A stretch of 64,000 nt of DNA, from NCBI GenBank assembly GCA_021234155.1, contig JAJEKV010000020.1:3580563-3644562 (forward strand). The letters are read 5' to 3'. The notes under the pieces are model-generated. The model saw only the letters and a program-made list of their open reading frames with translations, was not told the origin of the DNA and did not search any database. Both the position numbers and the translations under genes were made by a program. This DNA is from Isoetes taiwanensis (taxonomy: Eukaryota; Streptophyta; Lycopodiopsida; Isoetales; Isoetaceae). This document shows positions 1 to 11,169 of this stretch, one piece after another; position 1 is the stretch's first letter; every line of letters begins with the position of its first letter.

Positions 1-312
1 TAGTTTTGGGCCCCAAGACAGTGCAGGGAACACCCATGTTGTGGAAGATCGACCTCGTCCTCCAGGGCAAAGGAGGAGGAGGGTTCAAAGGGGGGAGAGT
101 GTTAGAAGGGGATGCCAATGTCATTTCACTTTGAGACAACTCTACCTTCTTCCAGAAACCACTCAAATTACCTACCACAAATGGGATCATGTGAACCAAA
201 GAAGGTCAAATTTGCCACGGTAAAGCTTTTTAGTCAGCCGAGAAAGGGTTGAGGTATAGGCTGGCTCCGTGGGCTCACGGATGAAAAGAGAGAATGGATC
301 AAACAAAAGCTA
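1..312. other. No confident gene; 5' flank of the MULE-like gene
   Basis: I see no convincing coding segment here. It probably holds upstream sequence, or a decayed first exon, of the transposase gene that follows. A possible donor-like GGTAAAG occurs near 220, so an earlier exon cannot be excluded. Confidence 0.4.
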
Positions 313-2323
313 TTGCATTACATTGCACCTAGAATGGTGATGAATATCCACCAAGAAAGAGTGAGCTTGAAGAAGGAACTACTTGGTTTGGAGGGGCTTT
401 CGAGAGATGACATGTTAAAGATGCATGAAATCTACAACATTGAAAAGGAAGTGACCCGAAATGTTTGGAAGTTGCATGAAGATGAAGCTACAAGCACTCA
501 TATGTGGGTGCAACAACACCTTGACAAGATTGTATTCCATTATGAGCAAGGTGAGATCTTCCAATTGGGTGTTATGACTCCCACCCAAAGAGGAGCCTTC
601 TTTGAGATTTGGAAAGGATAGGGCATTGTGTCTCGACTCCACCTACAAGACGAACGGGATGAGGTAGGGTTGCACCTCTTGCATTTCAATGCTCATATAA
701 GACTTTAGCTTCCTTGCCAACATTCTTAAGTTGTGTTGCTACTTTACATTAAAGGTACTACCTCTTCACTATCATTGGATTCGATGACTACTTCAATGGG
801 ATGCCTTTGGCTTGGATTATCACGAACTCCCAGAAGAAAGATGCAATTGCAAGATGGCTAGAAGCCATGAAAGTGTGGGTTGAACGCCATGACTCAACCT
901 GGAAGCCCTCATGCTTTATCACCGATTCTTGTGATGCCGAAATACATGCAATTAAAAAGGTAACAATGTTTCCACTATGAGCAATTTTAAGTGGTTCATT
1001 TTGCACACTCACATGTGGCATCTCTCTACACTTCAGGTTTACCCTAGCGTGCGCTTGAACCTTTGCATCTGGCATGTGAGAAGAGACTGGTTGAAGTGGT
1101 TAGTCAAGAACGTGAAGAACAAGGAGATAAGGAACCAAATGTTTAAGGAATTGGGTGAGATCATGTATGGAATCAAGTGTCCCCCAGGTAACAATGAATA
1201 TGGAGAGGATTACAAGGAGGCTGTTAAAGTAGAAGCTTTGAGAAAGTTGGAAACCCTGAAAGGAAAGTATCCTCAGTATCCCAGATTGGCCTCCTACATG
1301 AGTCGTGAGTGGACTCGCAATATATGTGAATGGGTGTTGGCCACAAGAATGTTCCCCCATTCAAACCAAGAAACCAATGCTGCAATAGAGGGTTGGCACA
1401 AGATACTAAAGATGCGCCTGGGCATCTCCAAATCCTGTCTGAAGGGAAGGAGGATGGACTGGCTACTACATATGCTTGTCAATGAAGTTGAGGCACATAC
1501 AACATACTCAAGGTAATTTGCAAAAGATAACGTGTTTTGTATACTTACGTGTGCACTAACACACCACGTTGTTTCATTTACAAGCACACAGGGGGATGAA
1601 AGAGGCTGGTTTTGTCATAAACACATCACAAGAGAAAATTATAGAATCGGCTATTCGAGGGGCGTGGGATTCGATGATGCAAATACCTTTGTAGACCTCG
1701 GCAAAGGCGAGGCATATGTCCGAACTCTTGATCTCAACCGCCAACCGCACTTTGTGAGTGGGGCACACAGAATTGGGCGAAGTTGTGATTGCCCATGGGG
1801 TGCCAAAGGTAACCTTTGCAAACACCAAGTTAAGGTTATTCAACTAATGGACGATTCTGAGAGAGCAGGACATCTTGAAGGTTCTAGGTTCGATTATGGA
1901 AATGCAAGTGGTGGCATGGAGCACTTGCGCCCTTGTACACCTGGGGTCCCCCCTGGAGATTCACTTGAAGAGATAGTTAGTCTAGAGGATGACATTCTCC
2001 CTATGAAGAAAGTTGGGTTGACCGTAGAGGAAGCTAGGGCCTCACTAGAATCGTGTGTTGCAAGGGTTATGGGACGGGCCTCCAAGGATCCCAGCCTCCT
2101 CATAGCCACAGAGGCGATGATGAGACAACTCGACACCAGGCTTGAGAGGATGGACGAAGAGGATGGACAAGACACAACTATAATGTCTTTGTCAGTGCTG
2201 GAGGAAGAGGAGGCATATGGAACGAGCCTTGTAAGGATGAAGCCACTCTTGGAAATAGGGAAGAGGGGGCCAAAGGACAAGAAACGGAGTTGGAAGGAAG
2301 TTGAGATGGAGAGCCTTGCTTAG
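313..2323 (+). pseudogene. MULE-like transposase with SWIM zinc finger, four exons, one frameshift
   Basis: Mutator-like transposase of the plant MULE/SWIM class, a nuclear DNA-binding cut-and-paste enzyme or its domesticated relative. Exons can be read at about 313-663, 755-959, 1037-1512 and 1585-2323, all joined by GT-AG introns (75-91 nt) that keep the frame. Exon 1 carries an N-terminal region ending in the LCLDSTYKTNGM segment. Exon 2 has AWIITNS and the FITDSCDAEIHA segment. Exon 3 has LCIWHVRRDW, typical of MULE transposase cores. Exon 4 has a SWIM finger (CDCPWGAKGNLCKH, a CxCx(n)CxH pattern) near 1780-1825 and an acidic tail. A single extra base near 608-615 throws exon 1 into a TAG at 619-621; the reading continues in the next frame into LCLDSTYK. 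The rest is open, so decay is young. Family assignment is from recognised motifs. Confidence 0.82.
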
Positions 2324-2394
2324 ATGGTTTGTAATATCTTTAGTTTTGCACGAATACTATGGTTTTTAATTTGATGAGTTTAGCATATGCACAA

Positions 2395-3405
2395 AATACT
2401 ATAAGTATGAATACTCTGTGTACAAATACACAATGTATTAATACTCTATGTATAAGTACTGTAATTTGTAAGACTACTCATATAAATACCATGCGTACAA
2501 AATACTATAAGTATGAATACTCTGTGTACAAATACACAATGTATTAATACTCTATGTATAAGTACTGTAATTTGTAAGACTACTCTTATAAATACTATGT
2601 GTACAAAGTACTATAAATATAAATACTCTGTGTACAAATACACAATGTATTGATACTCTATGTATAAGTACTGTAATTTGTAAGACTACTCGTATAAATA
2701 CTATGTGTATAAAATAATATAAGTATGAATACTCTGTGTACAAATACACAATGTATTAATACTCTATGTATAAGTACTCTTGTAATTTGTAAGATCCGCC
2801 AGATAAATACCATGCATACAAAATACTATAAGTATAAATACTCGGTGTACAAATACACAATGTATTAATACTCTATGTATAAGTACTGTAATTTGTAAGA
2901 CTACTCGTATAAATACTATGTGTACAAAATACTATAAGTATGAATACTCTGTGTACAAATACACAATGTATTAATACTCTATGTATAAGTACTGTAATTT
3001 GTAAGAGTACTTTCAGATAAATACTATGTGTACAAAGTACTATAAATATAAATACTCAGGTACAAATACACAATGTATTAATACTCTATGTATAAGTATC
3101 GTAATTTGTAAGAGTACTCAGATAAATACTATGTGTACAAAGTACTATAAATATAAATACTCTGTGTACAAATACACAATGTATTAATACTCTATGTATA
3201 AGTACTTGTAATTTGTAAGACTACTTAAATATTATGTGTACAAAGTACTATAAATATAAATACTCAGGTACAAATACACAATGTATTAATACTCTATGTA
3301 TAAGTAATCGTAATTTGTAAGACTACTGTTATAAATACTATGTGTACAAAATACTATAAATATAAATACAATGTGTACAAATACATAATGTATTAATACA
3401 TTTTG
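2395..3405. repeat. AT-rich minisatellite, ten copies of about 106 bp
   Basis: Ten copies of a roughly 106-bp unit, marked by the string TACAAATACACAATG starting near 2421, 2527, 2633, 2739, 2848, 2954, 3061, 3167, 3269 and 3376 (spacing 102-109 bp; the last copy diverges). Each unit is itself built from degenerate sub-motifs of the type TACTNTGTGTACAAA. Short open frames across it are low-complexity artefacts. It begins about 70 bp after the transposase stop codon. Confidence 0.93.
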
Positions 3406-4440
3406 TAAAACTACCGGGTCGAAATAAATCCCGAAAGTCGTTATCCCGTCCTAAGTGGAATCACCAATTGCGGATTCCACCGGGATGGAAAACGCCCGGC
3501 CATCATTGCATGCCGCAGCAATGATGCTACTTCAAGTCGATGTCAAGTCGGGCTTGTCCGCCATTATGCAGACGGCTAACCGACGACGCAATGTGGGTGA
3601 TTCCAATCAACGTAATCACGGTGGTGATTCCATCAACGGAATCCGCGTGGTGATTCCACCCCACGAGAATCAACCTTGGGCATCGGACCAAAGACCGCCC
3701 CTCTTGGTATTCACTCATAATTCCCCGGAAGACGCACTCGTGAGGCGCTTCGATCTTCGTCATCGCTCGCTTATGGCCGACCGCCCCCAAGAGCCATACT
3801 CGACGGGGTCCTAGTGGTGGACCTCGGTTTTCTCGGAGGCCCTCAAAGATTGCAGCCTCGAAATCTGCGGGGAGGCGCCTCGGTCGAAAGCATTGGTAGA
3901 CGTCCCGCCCATTCCTATCGCCATACCTTTCGAGACGGGGTTGTGAATGCATCGATTCCCGTGAAGGTTTCCAACGCTTCACACATCCCCACGGCACGCA
4001 GACGGCTTAATGAAGAGTGGGCAAAGAATCTGTTTGCCTACGCTACTTTAATCGCCGAAGGAAGAATCTGGCTGGTTCAAAGCCGCTGAAGGTGGAGTGC
4101 AAGGATGAGCCGGATGATCTGTGAGTTTGCTTTCCTGGTTCCTCGGCCGCAAGGAGACAAGTTTTGGGAGGGTTGGATGGTCTACCAACAAGGTGTGAGT
4201 TCATACATTGCTGTTCATTTGATGTTCTGTATTGTCGCTGCAACTAATGTTCTTTATTGCTGCTGCATGAACCACGCTAGAAAAAACGAGCCCGCCCCCA
4301 GCTTATAGTGCATAGCTCATGACTATCAATGATGGAGGACCGTCCTTTTTGGTTTCGCTCGCATAGCCTGTTGATTTTTATTTCCGGTAGCTACCTTGCT
4401 ACACGCCTTCTTGTGAAAAATACGATTTAAGTTAATTGTT
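3406..4440. other. GATTCC/GGAATC-motif segment with no identified gene
   Basis: GC-richer segment with scattered GTGATTCC and GGAATC motifs (for example near 3460-3480 and 3598-3662). A frame of 91 codons at 3814-4089 ends in a stretch containing EEWAKNLFA; a related WAKNLFA stretch occurs on the opposite strand near 5680-5720, suggesting a diverged inverted duplication. I recognise no protein family. Confidence 0.45.
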
Positions 4441-5205
4441 CGCAATCTCTTCAATTGGCTTCAAATACTATGCATATTGTGAATGTACATATGGTAATTT
4501 TTGATGAGTTTTGCACAATATGAGTTCCCCGACATGATATGTTTTGCATAGATACTCAATGTACGTAATCTATGGTTGAAGATGAATACCGACGATAAAT
4601 ACTCGCAAAAATACTATAATGATACATACTATTAGTACAAACACACACAATCCGCAAATCACTAAAGGTTTGAATACTATCTCGTATAAAATACTAAAAA
4701 GTATAAATACCATTTGTAGAAAATACCGTATGTATAAATACTGTGTATAAATACCATGTGTAGAAAATACAAGAAGCATAAATACTCGTGGTACAAATAC
4801 CATGTGTAGAAATACTACGTGTATAGCGGTGTATAAATCAAGAAATTACTATAGGCTTGAATACTATCTCAGATAAAATACTAAACGTGATAAATACCAT
4901 GTGTAGAAAATACCGTGAGTATAAGTACTCGTGGTAAAATAACATGTGTATAAAATACCGTAAGTATAAATACACTGTGTATAAATACCATGTGTAGAAA
5001 TACTCTGTGTATAAATCTGCAAAGGAGTATACATTTGAATACTATCTATATAAAATACTAAACGATAAATACCATGTGAGACGAAATACCACAAGTATAA
5101 ATACTGCTTTTAAAAACTTTAATATATTAATACTACGTGCGTATACTCAAGCTCTATGTACAATACTTGAAGTATAAATACTCCCATGTATATCACGTTT
5201 ATAAT
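4441..5205. repeat. Second AT-rich array related to the 106-bp minisatellite
   Basis: Degenerate tandem units such as AAATACCATGTGTAGAAA recur about every 17-60 bp between 4580 and 5110. They share the TAAATAC-ATGTGTA core with the array at 2.4-3.4 kb but lack its fixed 106-bp period. Confidence 0.8.
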
Positions 5206-6199
5206 CGCCTATGGAATCACGATTAATCCCCGCTAGCATTATGGAATCACAAGAAGAAGCCATAATCGGTGAAGCGCCGCGACCAAAAAAAAAGCCAGTT
5301 GTTTTAACTGGACAGGGTTTAGCGGCCAGGGTTCAACCAAAAAAGAAACACCGTGGTTTTACCGCATGCTGAATAATATCGGACATGTATAGATGCTCAA
5401 AAGGAAACCGCCAAGAAGACGGCAGTTAATCCGCTTCATTCGCTACCGCCAGCCTAGCCGCTGGAGGTGTGGGAACGCTTCCTCCGATCAAACATGCAAT
5501 TAGTTACATCCAGCCAAAAAAAGAAAAATCGCGGAAGCAAGAGGCGCAGATGGCTCACCTTGACGCCGGTCCAGCTTAGTTCGCCGGTGGAAGGGTCTTT
5601 GCAAAGAGTAACCTAAACACGGTCGTCGTCATCTTCCGTTCATCAACTCAAACGCCCCCACGAACATCCGCATGCGACGCTTTACCAGAATGAAGAGATG
5701 CAAACAAATTCTTGGCCCAATCACCGCCACATTCCTCGTGACCGTGAATTCGAACCCCTAGAAACTTTAACTCAATTTTCGAGCCATTGATTTCCTCAAA
5801 GGCACCCTCACGCAAGCAGCCCCTCTTGCCTCGTATGGCGACCGGAACCGCGGGACCTAAAGGCAAATAATCGACTTCGAAGATGATCCCGCAGCTCTCG
5901 AGCCCGCAATGCGTGGAAATTATCCAAGTAACGGCGATCAATCTTCAAAACCCGCCCTCTATAACAATTGGTGGACAAACTACCATTCCTACAAGCCGAA
6001 CCGATGTTAGAGCAAAGCGAAGAGCGCATAAAGAAATTCCTTACCGAACCACAGGAAAGAAGGAGAACTTCCTTAACAACAACAGAAACCACGAACTATC
6101 GCAAGGATATGGCGCCAACAATCGGATCGGTTACCGGAGCTGGAGCTAAGCACCAAAACCAAAACATATGATTGAATTGAAGCGCCAGTTTTGTCCGTC
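5206..6199. other. Moderately GC-rich segment, no identified gene
   Basis: Several overlapping frames of 60-97 codons on both strands, none with a recognisable domain. The minus-strand frame around 5648-5941 contains DWAKNLFASLHSGKA, which resembles the plus-strand frame at 4017-4055. This may be a diverged copy of the 3.8-4.1 kb segment in inverted orientation. Confidence 0.35.
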
Positions 6200-6700
6200 G
6201 GGCTCGAAAATCCCCCACGGAATCACCGACTAGGCTAAATTCGTTGTCGGGCCTAGGGGCCAACGGGCACCCTGACATTATCGCCGACGCCACGCCACTT
6301 CAGTTTGGCACCAATCCATGCGTTGAAGTACTAAATTGGCCGCCGCTGTAGGGGCCAACGTGGCACCCTGGCATTCGTGAACGCCGCGTCGCTTCCGGTC
6401 CGCACAAATCCTAGTAGTGAGGGCAATAGATGGCGGCGGCTTGGCATTTATTACGTACGTCGCTCCACGTCACCGACTCGAGCGATGATGATTCGTCGCA
6501 AACCACAGCCTTGTGATTCCACGGGAAAGAATAGCCCACATGTGATTCCACGGTATGGAATAACATACGAAAGTGATTCCACGGACTTGAATCAAACTTT
6601 TATCAGCAGGATTCTACGGAATGGACGCACCATGGAGGTGATTCCACGGTTTGGAATCACCGTGGTGTGATTCCGCATAGAGGAATGTTGCATGCAACTC
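6200..6700. repeat. Cluster of GATTCC/GGAATC palindromic units
   Basis: At least six imperfect palindromes of the form GTGATTCC (5-9 nt) GGAATC, most clearly between 6510 and 6690 (for example GTGATTCCACGG then TGGAATCACC). The spacing is less regular than in the 9.65-10.2 kb array. A short direct repeat GGGCCAACGNGGCACCCTG occurs near 6255 and 6355. Confidence 0.75.
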
Positions 6701-8186
6701 AAATTCAAATTCAAAAAAGTTCCCGCTCCAAAATCTTTCAAATTCAGATTCAAAAACTTCATCGATCATATACACGGTGGTGTGGAATTAAAACCAAAGA
6801 AAGCTGGGAATTTTCGCTTCTCAGACAATAGCAAGGTTGAAATCATGGGCCATTTTTCCTCGCACGGGTAACCAAGCCACCCTCCTCGGTCCAATCTCCC
6901 CGGGTAGATGAAATGTGCTTTTCCTTTCTCGGACGCAAGCCAAATAACTTCAGTAGCATGACAGCAAATGTCGACCTTGTCATGTCGATTTCCCTCCGCC
7001 CAAACCATTTGATGTGTCAATGACCGCAAAGCGCCCGAAGTTTAGAATGAAACATCACGAAATTAAGTAAAATTGCATAATGAACACTCACGAGAATGAT
7101 CTTTCGAGTTGCAAATGTCCAAAGAAGAACCTCTTCACAAAACAAATTGTGTATATCCCACAATCCCGGTGTTCTCTGGGGGCATTTCAAGGGGACACGG
7201 GGGGCATTGTGAAGGCTTGTGGATTCAAAATTCCATCTCTTCATAATGTCTGCGCTATGAAACCGAAAAAACATAGCAATCGTGGAAGGCAAATTCGATC
7301 TCATAGTCTGTAAAATTGATCTTACATGGTCGCGAAAGATCTTAAGTTGGAGTGCATGGGCGCCATTGAATCCAGATGCAGCACCACAGGGCACGGGGTT
7401 TGAAGCCTCCGGCTTGCCTCTTCGTTGGATACCAATATAAACAGGCTCCAGTGGTTGCTGCAAAACAAGTTTATGAAATCCAATGGCCTACCTGTTAACT
7501 CGAAATCGAATTGTATACCTGCTCATAACTGGGAAGTAGTAGAAACCGACATTTTGCATCCGCCAATTCTGCCTGCTAAAAGGTTTGGGTGGGATTAGAT
7601 TACTGAAAATTTCATAGGCACCTGACCGACCCTCCAAAGAGTTTTGCATGAAGAGGCCAAGGCAAGGTCACGGATGGATGAAAACATGCCGCACCTCTTA
7701 TTCTGGGGGATGGCATGAATTAAGGCTCTGTGAAGGGCATTCTACAGTAAGTGAATGATATTGTCAAACCAAACGAAAAATCAGCTTTGAACTTACAGAA
7801 GATAGACACCAACGCATTCCTCGTTGATTCTGCAGTCCACATCGTCTTCTACACCGGCAATCGCCATGAAAACCCGGCAAAATTGGCATAGATCCCAAAT
7901 TCAGATGTCGCCGATTTTTTCCCTACCAATTGTCGTCTTTGATTGTTAGTGGATACTTGAATGTAAAATTACAGTCCAATTCCCGGAAACAAGGCCTGTT
8001 TGGTAAGCAAAAACAGAATCAAAAATGTGGCCTCCAAATCTATGCATCATGGGAATCTCAATAATTGTCCCTCCTCTTCCGGAGGCCAAGTAGAGGGGTC
8101 GGAAGACCGGCTGTTTGAATAGCATCGCAGAGACCACGAATGTAGCCGGACGCCTCAAAAACAATGTGATTAGGAGCTATGCAATC
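6701..8186. other. Possible decayed multi-exon gene on the minus strand, unidentified
   Basis: Minus-strand open segments near 7333-7459 and 7095-7240 are flanked by plausible splice signals (acceptor TTTTGCAG with donor GTAAGATC, and acceptor CATAGCGCAG with donor GTGAGTG). Their phases do not join, and I recognise no domain. They may be exons of the same transposon-like unit as the C2H2 ORF upstream on that strand, or unrelated remnants. The rest shows no supported feature. Confidence 0.3.
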
Positions 8187-8455
8187 TTACTCGCTTTTAT
8201 TTGCACCCCTCTTTTCCCTCGGGTGTTTTCGAAGCCTCTTGACCGGACCGGAGCTTGCATGTTCTTTTGGGAGGGGGATGGAAATTCCCCTCTTGTGCGA
8301 CTTCCATACTGAAATCATCTCGGTTAACTGCTCCTCGCTCTCTACCCAAAGACAGTCGGCCCTCAACTCTTCAACAAAGAACATTGAACCTTCTAGCAAT
8401 GTTATTTCTTATTGCTGCCCTCTTACGTTCCTCAAACTCTCCTCCACCATCCGCT

Positions 8456-8947
8456 TTATCTCCACCGCCGCATGACCCAAGCAGCCTTGTTTGCCGGTTT
8501 GAGAATCCCATGCTCTATTTGCTCCTCTGCCATGGCTTCGGCCCTACGCCTGGCCCTTGCCAAAATCCGTCTCAGATTGTGTTGCCACAGGTAATCCTCA
8601 TCTACACTCCGCTGCAGCTTCACCAATTCAAAATCCCTCTTCTTCTTCGCTAACTCAGGGGCATTGGGTTTCCTTCCCCGAATTGCTGCTGGCAGCTTGT
8701 AATCCCCGCCCATGTTGTGCTTGGCTAATCTGTGGATTTCCAAATCCCACTTCTTGGAGTAACTTCGATCACAGTTGTCGAATTGGCAGTGCCACCGACC
8801 ATCACCCGCATCGAATTTCCAGTTGGGAATATCTGCCATGTTTCCGGGATTCTCCCAGGGAGCGTTTTCTATGGCATCGCTGCATAAATCCACTTCGCAC
8901 TCTATGCTGGCTTCTGCTTCATTGCAATCAACATCCTCTTGAGGCAC
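8456..8947 (-). CDS. C2H2 zinc-finger ORF, probably transposon-associated
   Basis: Unidentified 163-residue frame from its first in-frame ATG; the frame is open upstream to 9049. It has an acidic N-terminal third, then a C2H2-like finger in about residues 53-78 (C-x4-C-x12-H-x4-H, HCQFDNC ... HRLAKH), then a basic segment (RGRKPNAPELAKKKRDF) and an Arg/Ala-rich, helix-prone tail (RILARARRRAEAMAEEQ). Such a finger followed by a basic helix suggests DNA binding in the nucleus. A continuation in a shifted frame is seen at 8187-8399. It lies inside the GATTCC-motif block, so it may encode a protein of the element that carries those repeats; that link is inference. Confidence 0.5.
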   Translation of the reverse strand: MPQEDVDCNEAEASIECEVDLCSDAIENAPWENPGNMADIPNWKFDAGDGRWHCQFDNCDRSYSKKWDLEIHRLAKHNMGGDYKLPAAIRGRKPNAPELAKKKRDFELVKLQRSVDEDYLWQHNLRRILARARRRAEAMAEEQIEHGILKPANKAAWVMRRWR

Positions 8948-9049
8948 TGGAACAGACCTTTCGCGGGCATCTGCAACCCCCCAAATATTTGGGAAAAAAC
9001 GAGAAGCTTGAGCAATGAGCTTAGCACGAACAGAATCCGAAGAATCCGG

Positions 9050-9640
9050 CTATGGCTCCAAACTGCTACCGCAGCTGTCCCAAAACCATGAACTGCAAAA
9101 AGCCTTTACCGAGGGGAGTCCACCTCCGAATCAATAGGCTCTTCTTGCAAGGGATTGTTCACAGGGAACACAAAGGCCGAATTTGCATCGGATTCAACCT
9201 GGAAGTTCTCGCCCTGCGAGGTTTCAAGACTTTGCGCCATCCGAAACGGATTGAAGCGACAAAAAACACAAGAACGACGCTTAGAAGGAACGGGGCGCCG
9301 GAAGAACGGAGCCGTAACGAGTCATGAGAAATCGTATGTTGGACGCTAGCGTAAAAAGCCACGAACGAACCTCAAGGAGAAAACGAATGTTTCGAAAGAT
9401 AGAAAGGGAAATTTCGGTGTGATTCCTTCGATGGGCGCAAAGAATGCAAGGGCTTGACGGGAGGACGGCGATACGCTGAGCCGGGTTCAATCATGACATT
9501 GTCGTGGTACCGTACCGGCCATAATTATGAGTCGCCAGAGTTCAAAATATCCCAAGGACATAATTAAAATAGCCAAAATATCCACGCACAAATCGAAAGG
9601 TTAGGATGCGTCACGACAAATTGAGCGATCAGGATGCGTC
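9050..9640. other. No identified gene
   Basis: Short overlapping frames on both strands without recognisable domains. The C2H2 frame on the minus strand is closed by a TAG at about 9050-9052, so any upstream exon would lie here. Nothing else is supported. Confidence 0.3.
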
Positions 9641-9652
9641 ACCCATTTGCAG

Positions 9653-10225
9653 TGATTCCGTCGAATGGAAAATCAAAAAACTGTGATTCCGTCCCCCGGA
9701 ATCTTCATGTCGTGATTCCACGGAGTTGAATATCACAGAATGTGATTCCATCTTGCAGAATCGCGTTGACGTGATTCCTTCGCTGGAATCGAGATTTGGG
9801 TGATTCCGCTGTCGCGGTTTCCTACGGTTGTGATTCGTCGAATGGAAAATCAAAAACGCGATTCCGTCCCCGGAATCTTCATGTCGTGATTCCACGAGTT
9901 GAATATCACGCATCGCGATTCCATCTAGCGTAATCGCGTTGACGTGATTCCTTCCGCTGGAATCGAATTTGGTGATTCGCGTTGCGGTATCCTACGGTTG
10001 TGATTACGCCGAATGGGGAATCAAAAATCGTGATTCCATCCGCTAGAATCTCTATGTGGTGATTCCATCTAGCGTAATCGCGTGGTGTGATTCCTTCCAA
10101 AGGGAATCGTGGTTTAGTGATTCCGCGCGCGGTATCCTAAGGTCGTGATTCCTTCTAGTGGAATACAAGAGTTGTGATTCTATCCCACGGTTTCTACCGC
10201 GGTGATTCCGCCGAAGGTTTCAAAC
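9653..10225. repeat. 29-bp palindromic tandem array with about 175-bp higher-order period
   Basis: About twenty units each begin with GTGATTCC (or a one-base variant), near 9653, 9683, 9713, 9742, 9771, 9800, 9830, 9858, 9887, 9916, 9943, 9971, 10000, 10029, 10059, 10087, 10116, 10146, 10175 and 10202. Most units close with GGAATC or a variant 6-10 nt later, making an imperfect palindrome. Units also repeat in sets of six: 9653-9829 resembles 9830-9999 unit by unit, and 10000-10145 is a third set with one unit missing. The array is flanked by further isolated motifs to about 10390. Confidence 0.9.
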
Positions 10226-10406
10226 CGACGGGCCAGATACACCCGGTGACCGACGGCCGGGATGCGCCGAAGTCGCGACGCTATGTTGTCGGTGTGATTC
10301 GCTTCTGGGTCGCCGCAACGGACCCCGCTTCCCCGGTCGATTCTTAAGGCAAGGAATATCTTGCGATGGAATCACAATAACCGGGGTAAAAATATCTCGA
10401 CGCTGC

Positions 10407-10875
10407 CTACTGCATTTGAATATCGCTTCCTCCTTTTCCGTACATGCTGTATAGGAACCACACTGGCTGGCTACTGAATAGGGTCATCCTGATAGCTGTG
10501 TAGCTACAGCGCTCAGGTCCCAACATTATTCGCCATGTTGCCTGCACTCTCTCCAAGAAAATGTAGGCTGAGTTATTGGGAAGAACCCATGAACTACACA
10601 ATCTAAATTTCCCTGTCTGCATCATGCACTTGACAGTGTGGATGAGTGATGCAGTTCTAAATCTGCCCGTGTGATAAAGTATATAGTGGAAGGCTCTGGC
10701 CAGGAGGTTTTTGTTATCTAGCATAATAAAGTGCTTCACCTCACCAGCACCATACAAAGCATATAGTCCCTTCTCTACATTGATCTGTTCCAACCAATTC
10801 TTGATCAGATAAACGTTTGATTCGTAATCAACGAAGGAGCCGACAACCTGAATTTCAAGGTATTCCTAGTCTCAA
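10407..10875 (-). CDS. Unidentified open frame, possible internal exon
   Basis: An open frame of about 155 codons on the minus strand, bounded upstream by a TAG near 10873 and ending at 10407. The only in-frame ATGs are well inside it. A possible splice acceptor (GAAATTCAG) lies near 10850, so this looks like a last exon or an exon fragment. The residue mix looks protein-like (VVGSFVDYESNVYLIKNW, GLYALYGAGEVKHF, LLARAFHYILYHTGRF), but I recognise no family. It starts just beyond the GATTCC array; whether it belongs to the same element is unknown. Confidence 0.4.
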
Positions 10876-11169
10876 ACATGCTGTTATACCTAGTAGACTA
10901 AAGGATATGGAAACAAGGGCGGTGATTGGGTGCATCCGACATGAGGGTGTGAAACTTGATCTATTTATGTAAAATGGGTAAGAGACCGGAGATCAATGGA
11001 CTTTACTGACTTGATTTTCAGTCTTTGTCATGGAATGTGGTAATGCAAATATTGTCACATTTTTTCTCAAACAGGGCACAATGTATAAGGCCAACACCCA
11101 ATTTTATTTCCAGAAATGGAATGCCAAATTTGATTCGCAAAACTTGAAAAAACTCTTCCACCTTGCATT
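10876..11169. other. No feature seen
   Basis: AT-rich intergenic sequence with no supported frame or repeat. Confidence 0.5.

Noticed and set aside
2359-2749. Coding frames across the 106-bp array
   Set aside because: The frames exist on both strands only because the repeat unit lacks stops in some phases; the peptides are low-complexity Tyr/Thr/Ile repeats.
9653-10225. CRISPR-like array (about 29-bp regular spacing)
   Set aside because: There are no separate repeat and unique-spacer parts: the whole 29-bp unit is related and repeats in sets of six. The context is plant nuclear DNA with no Cas genes.
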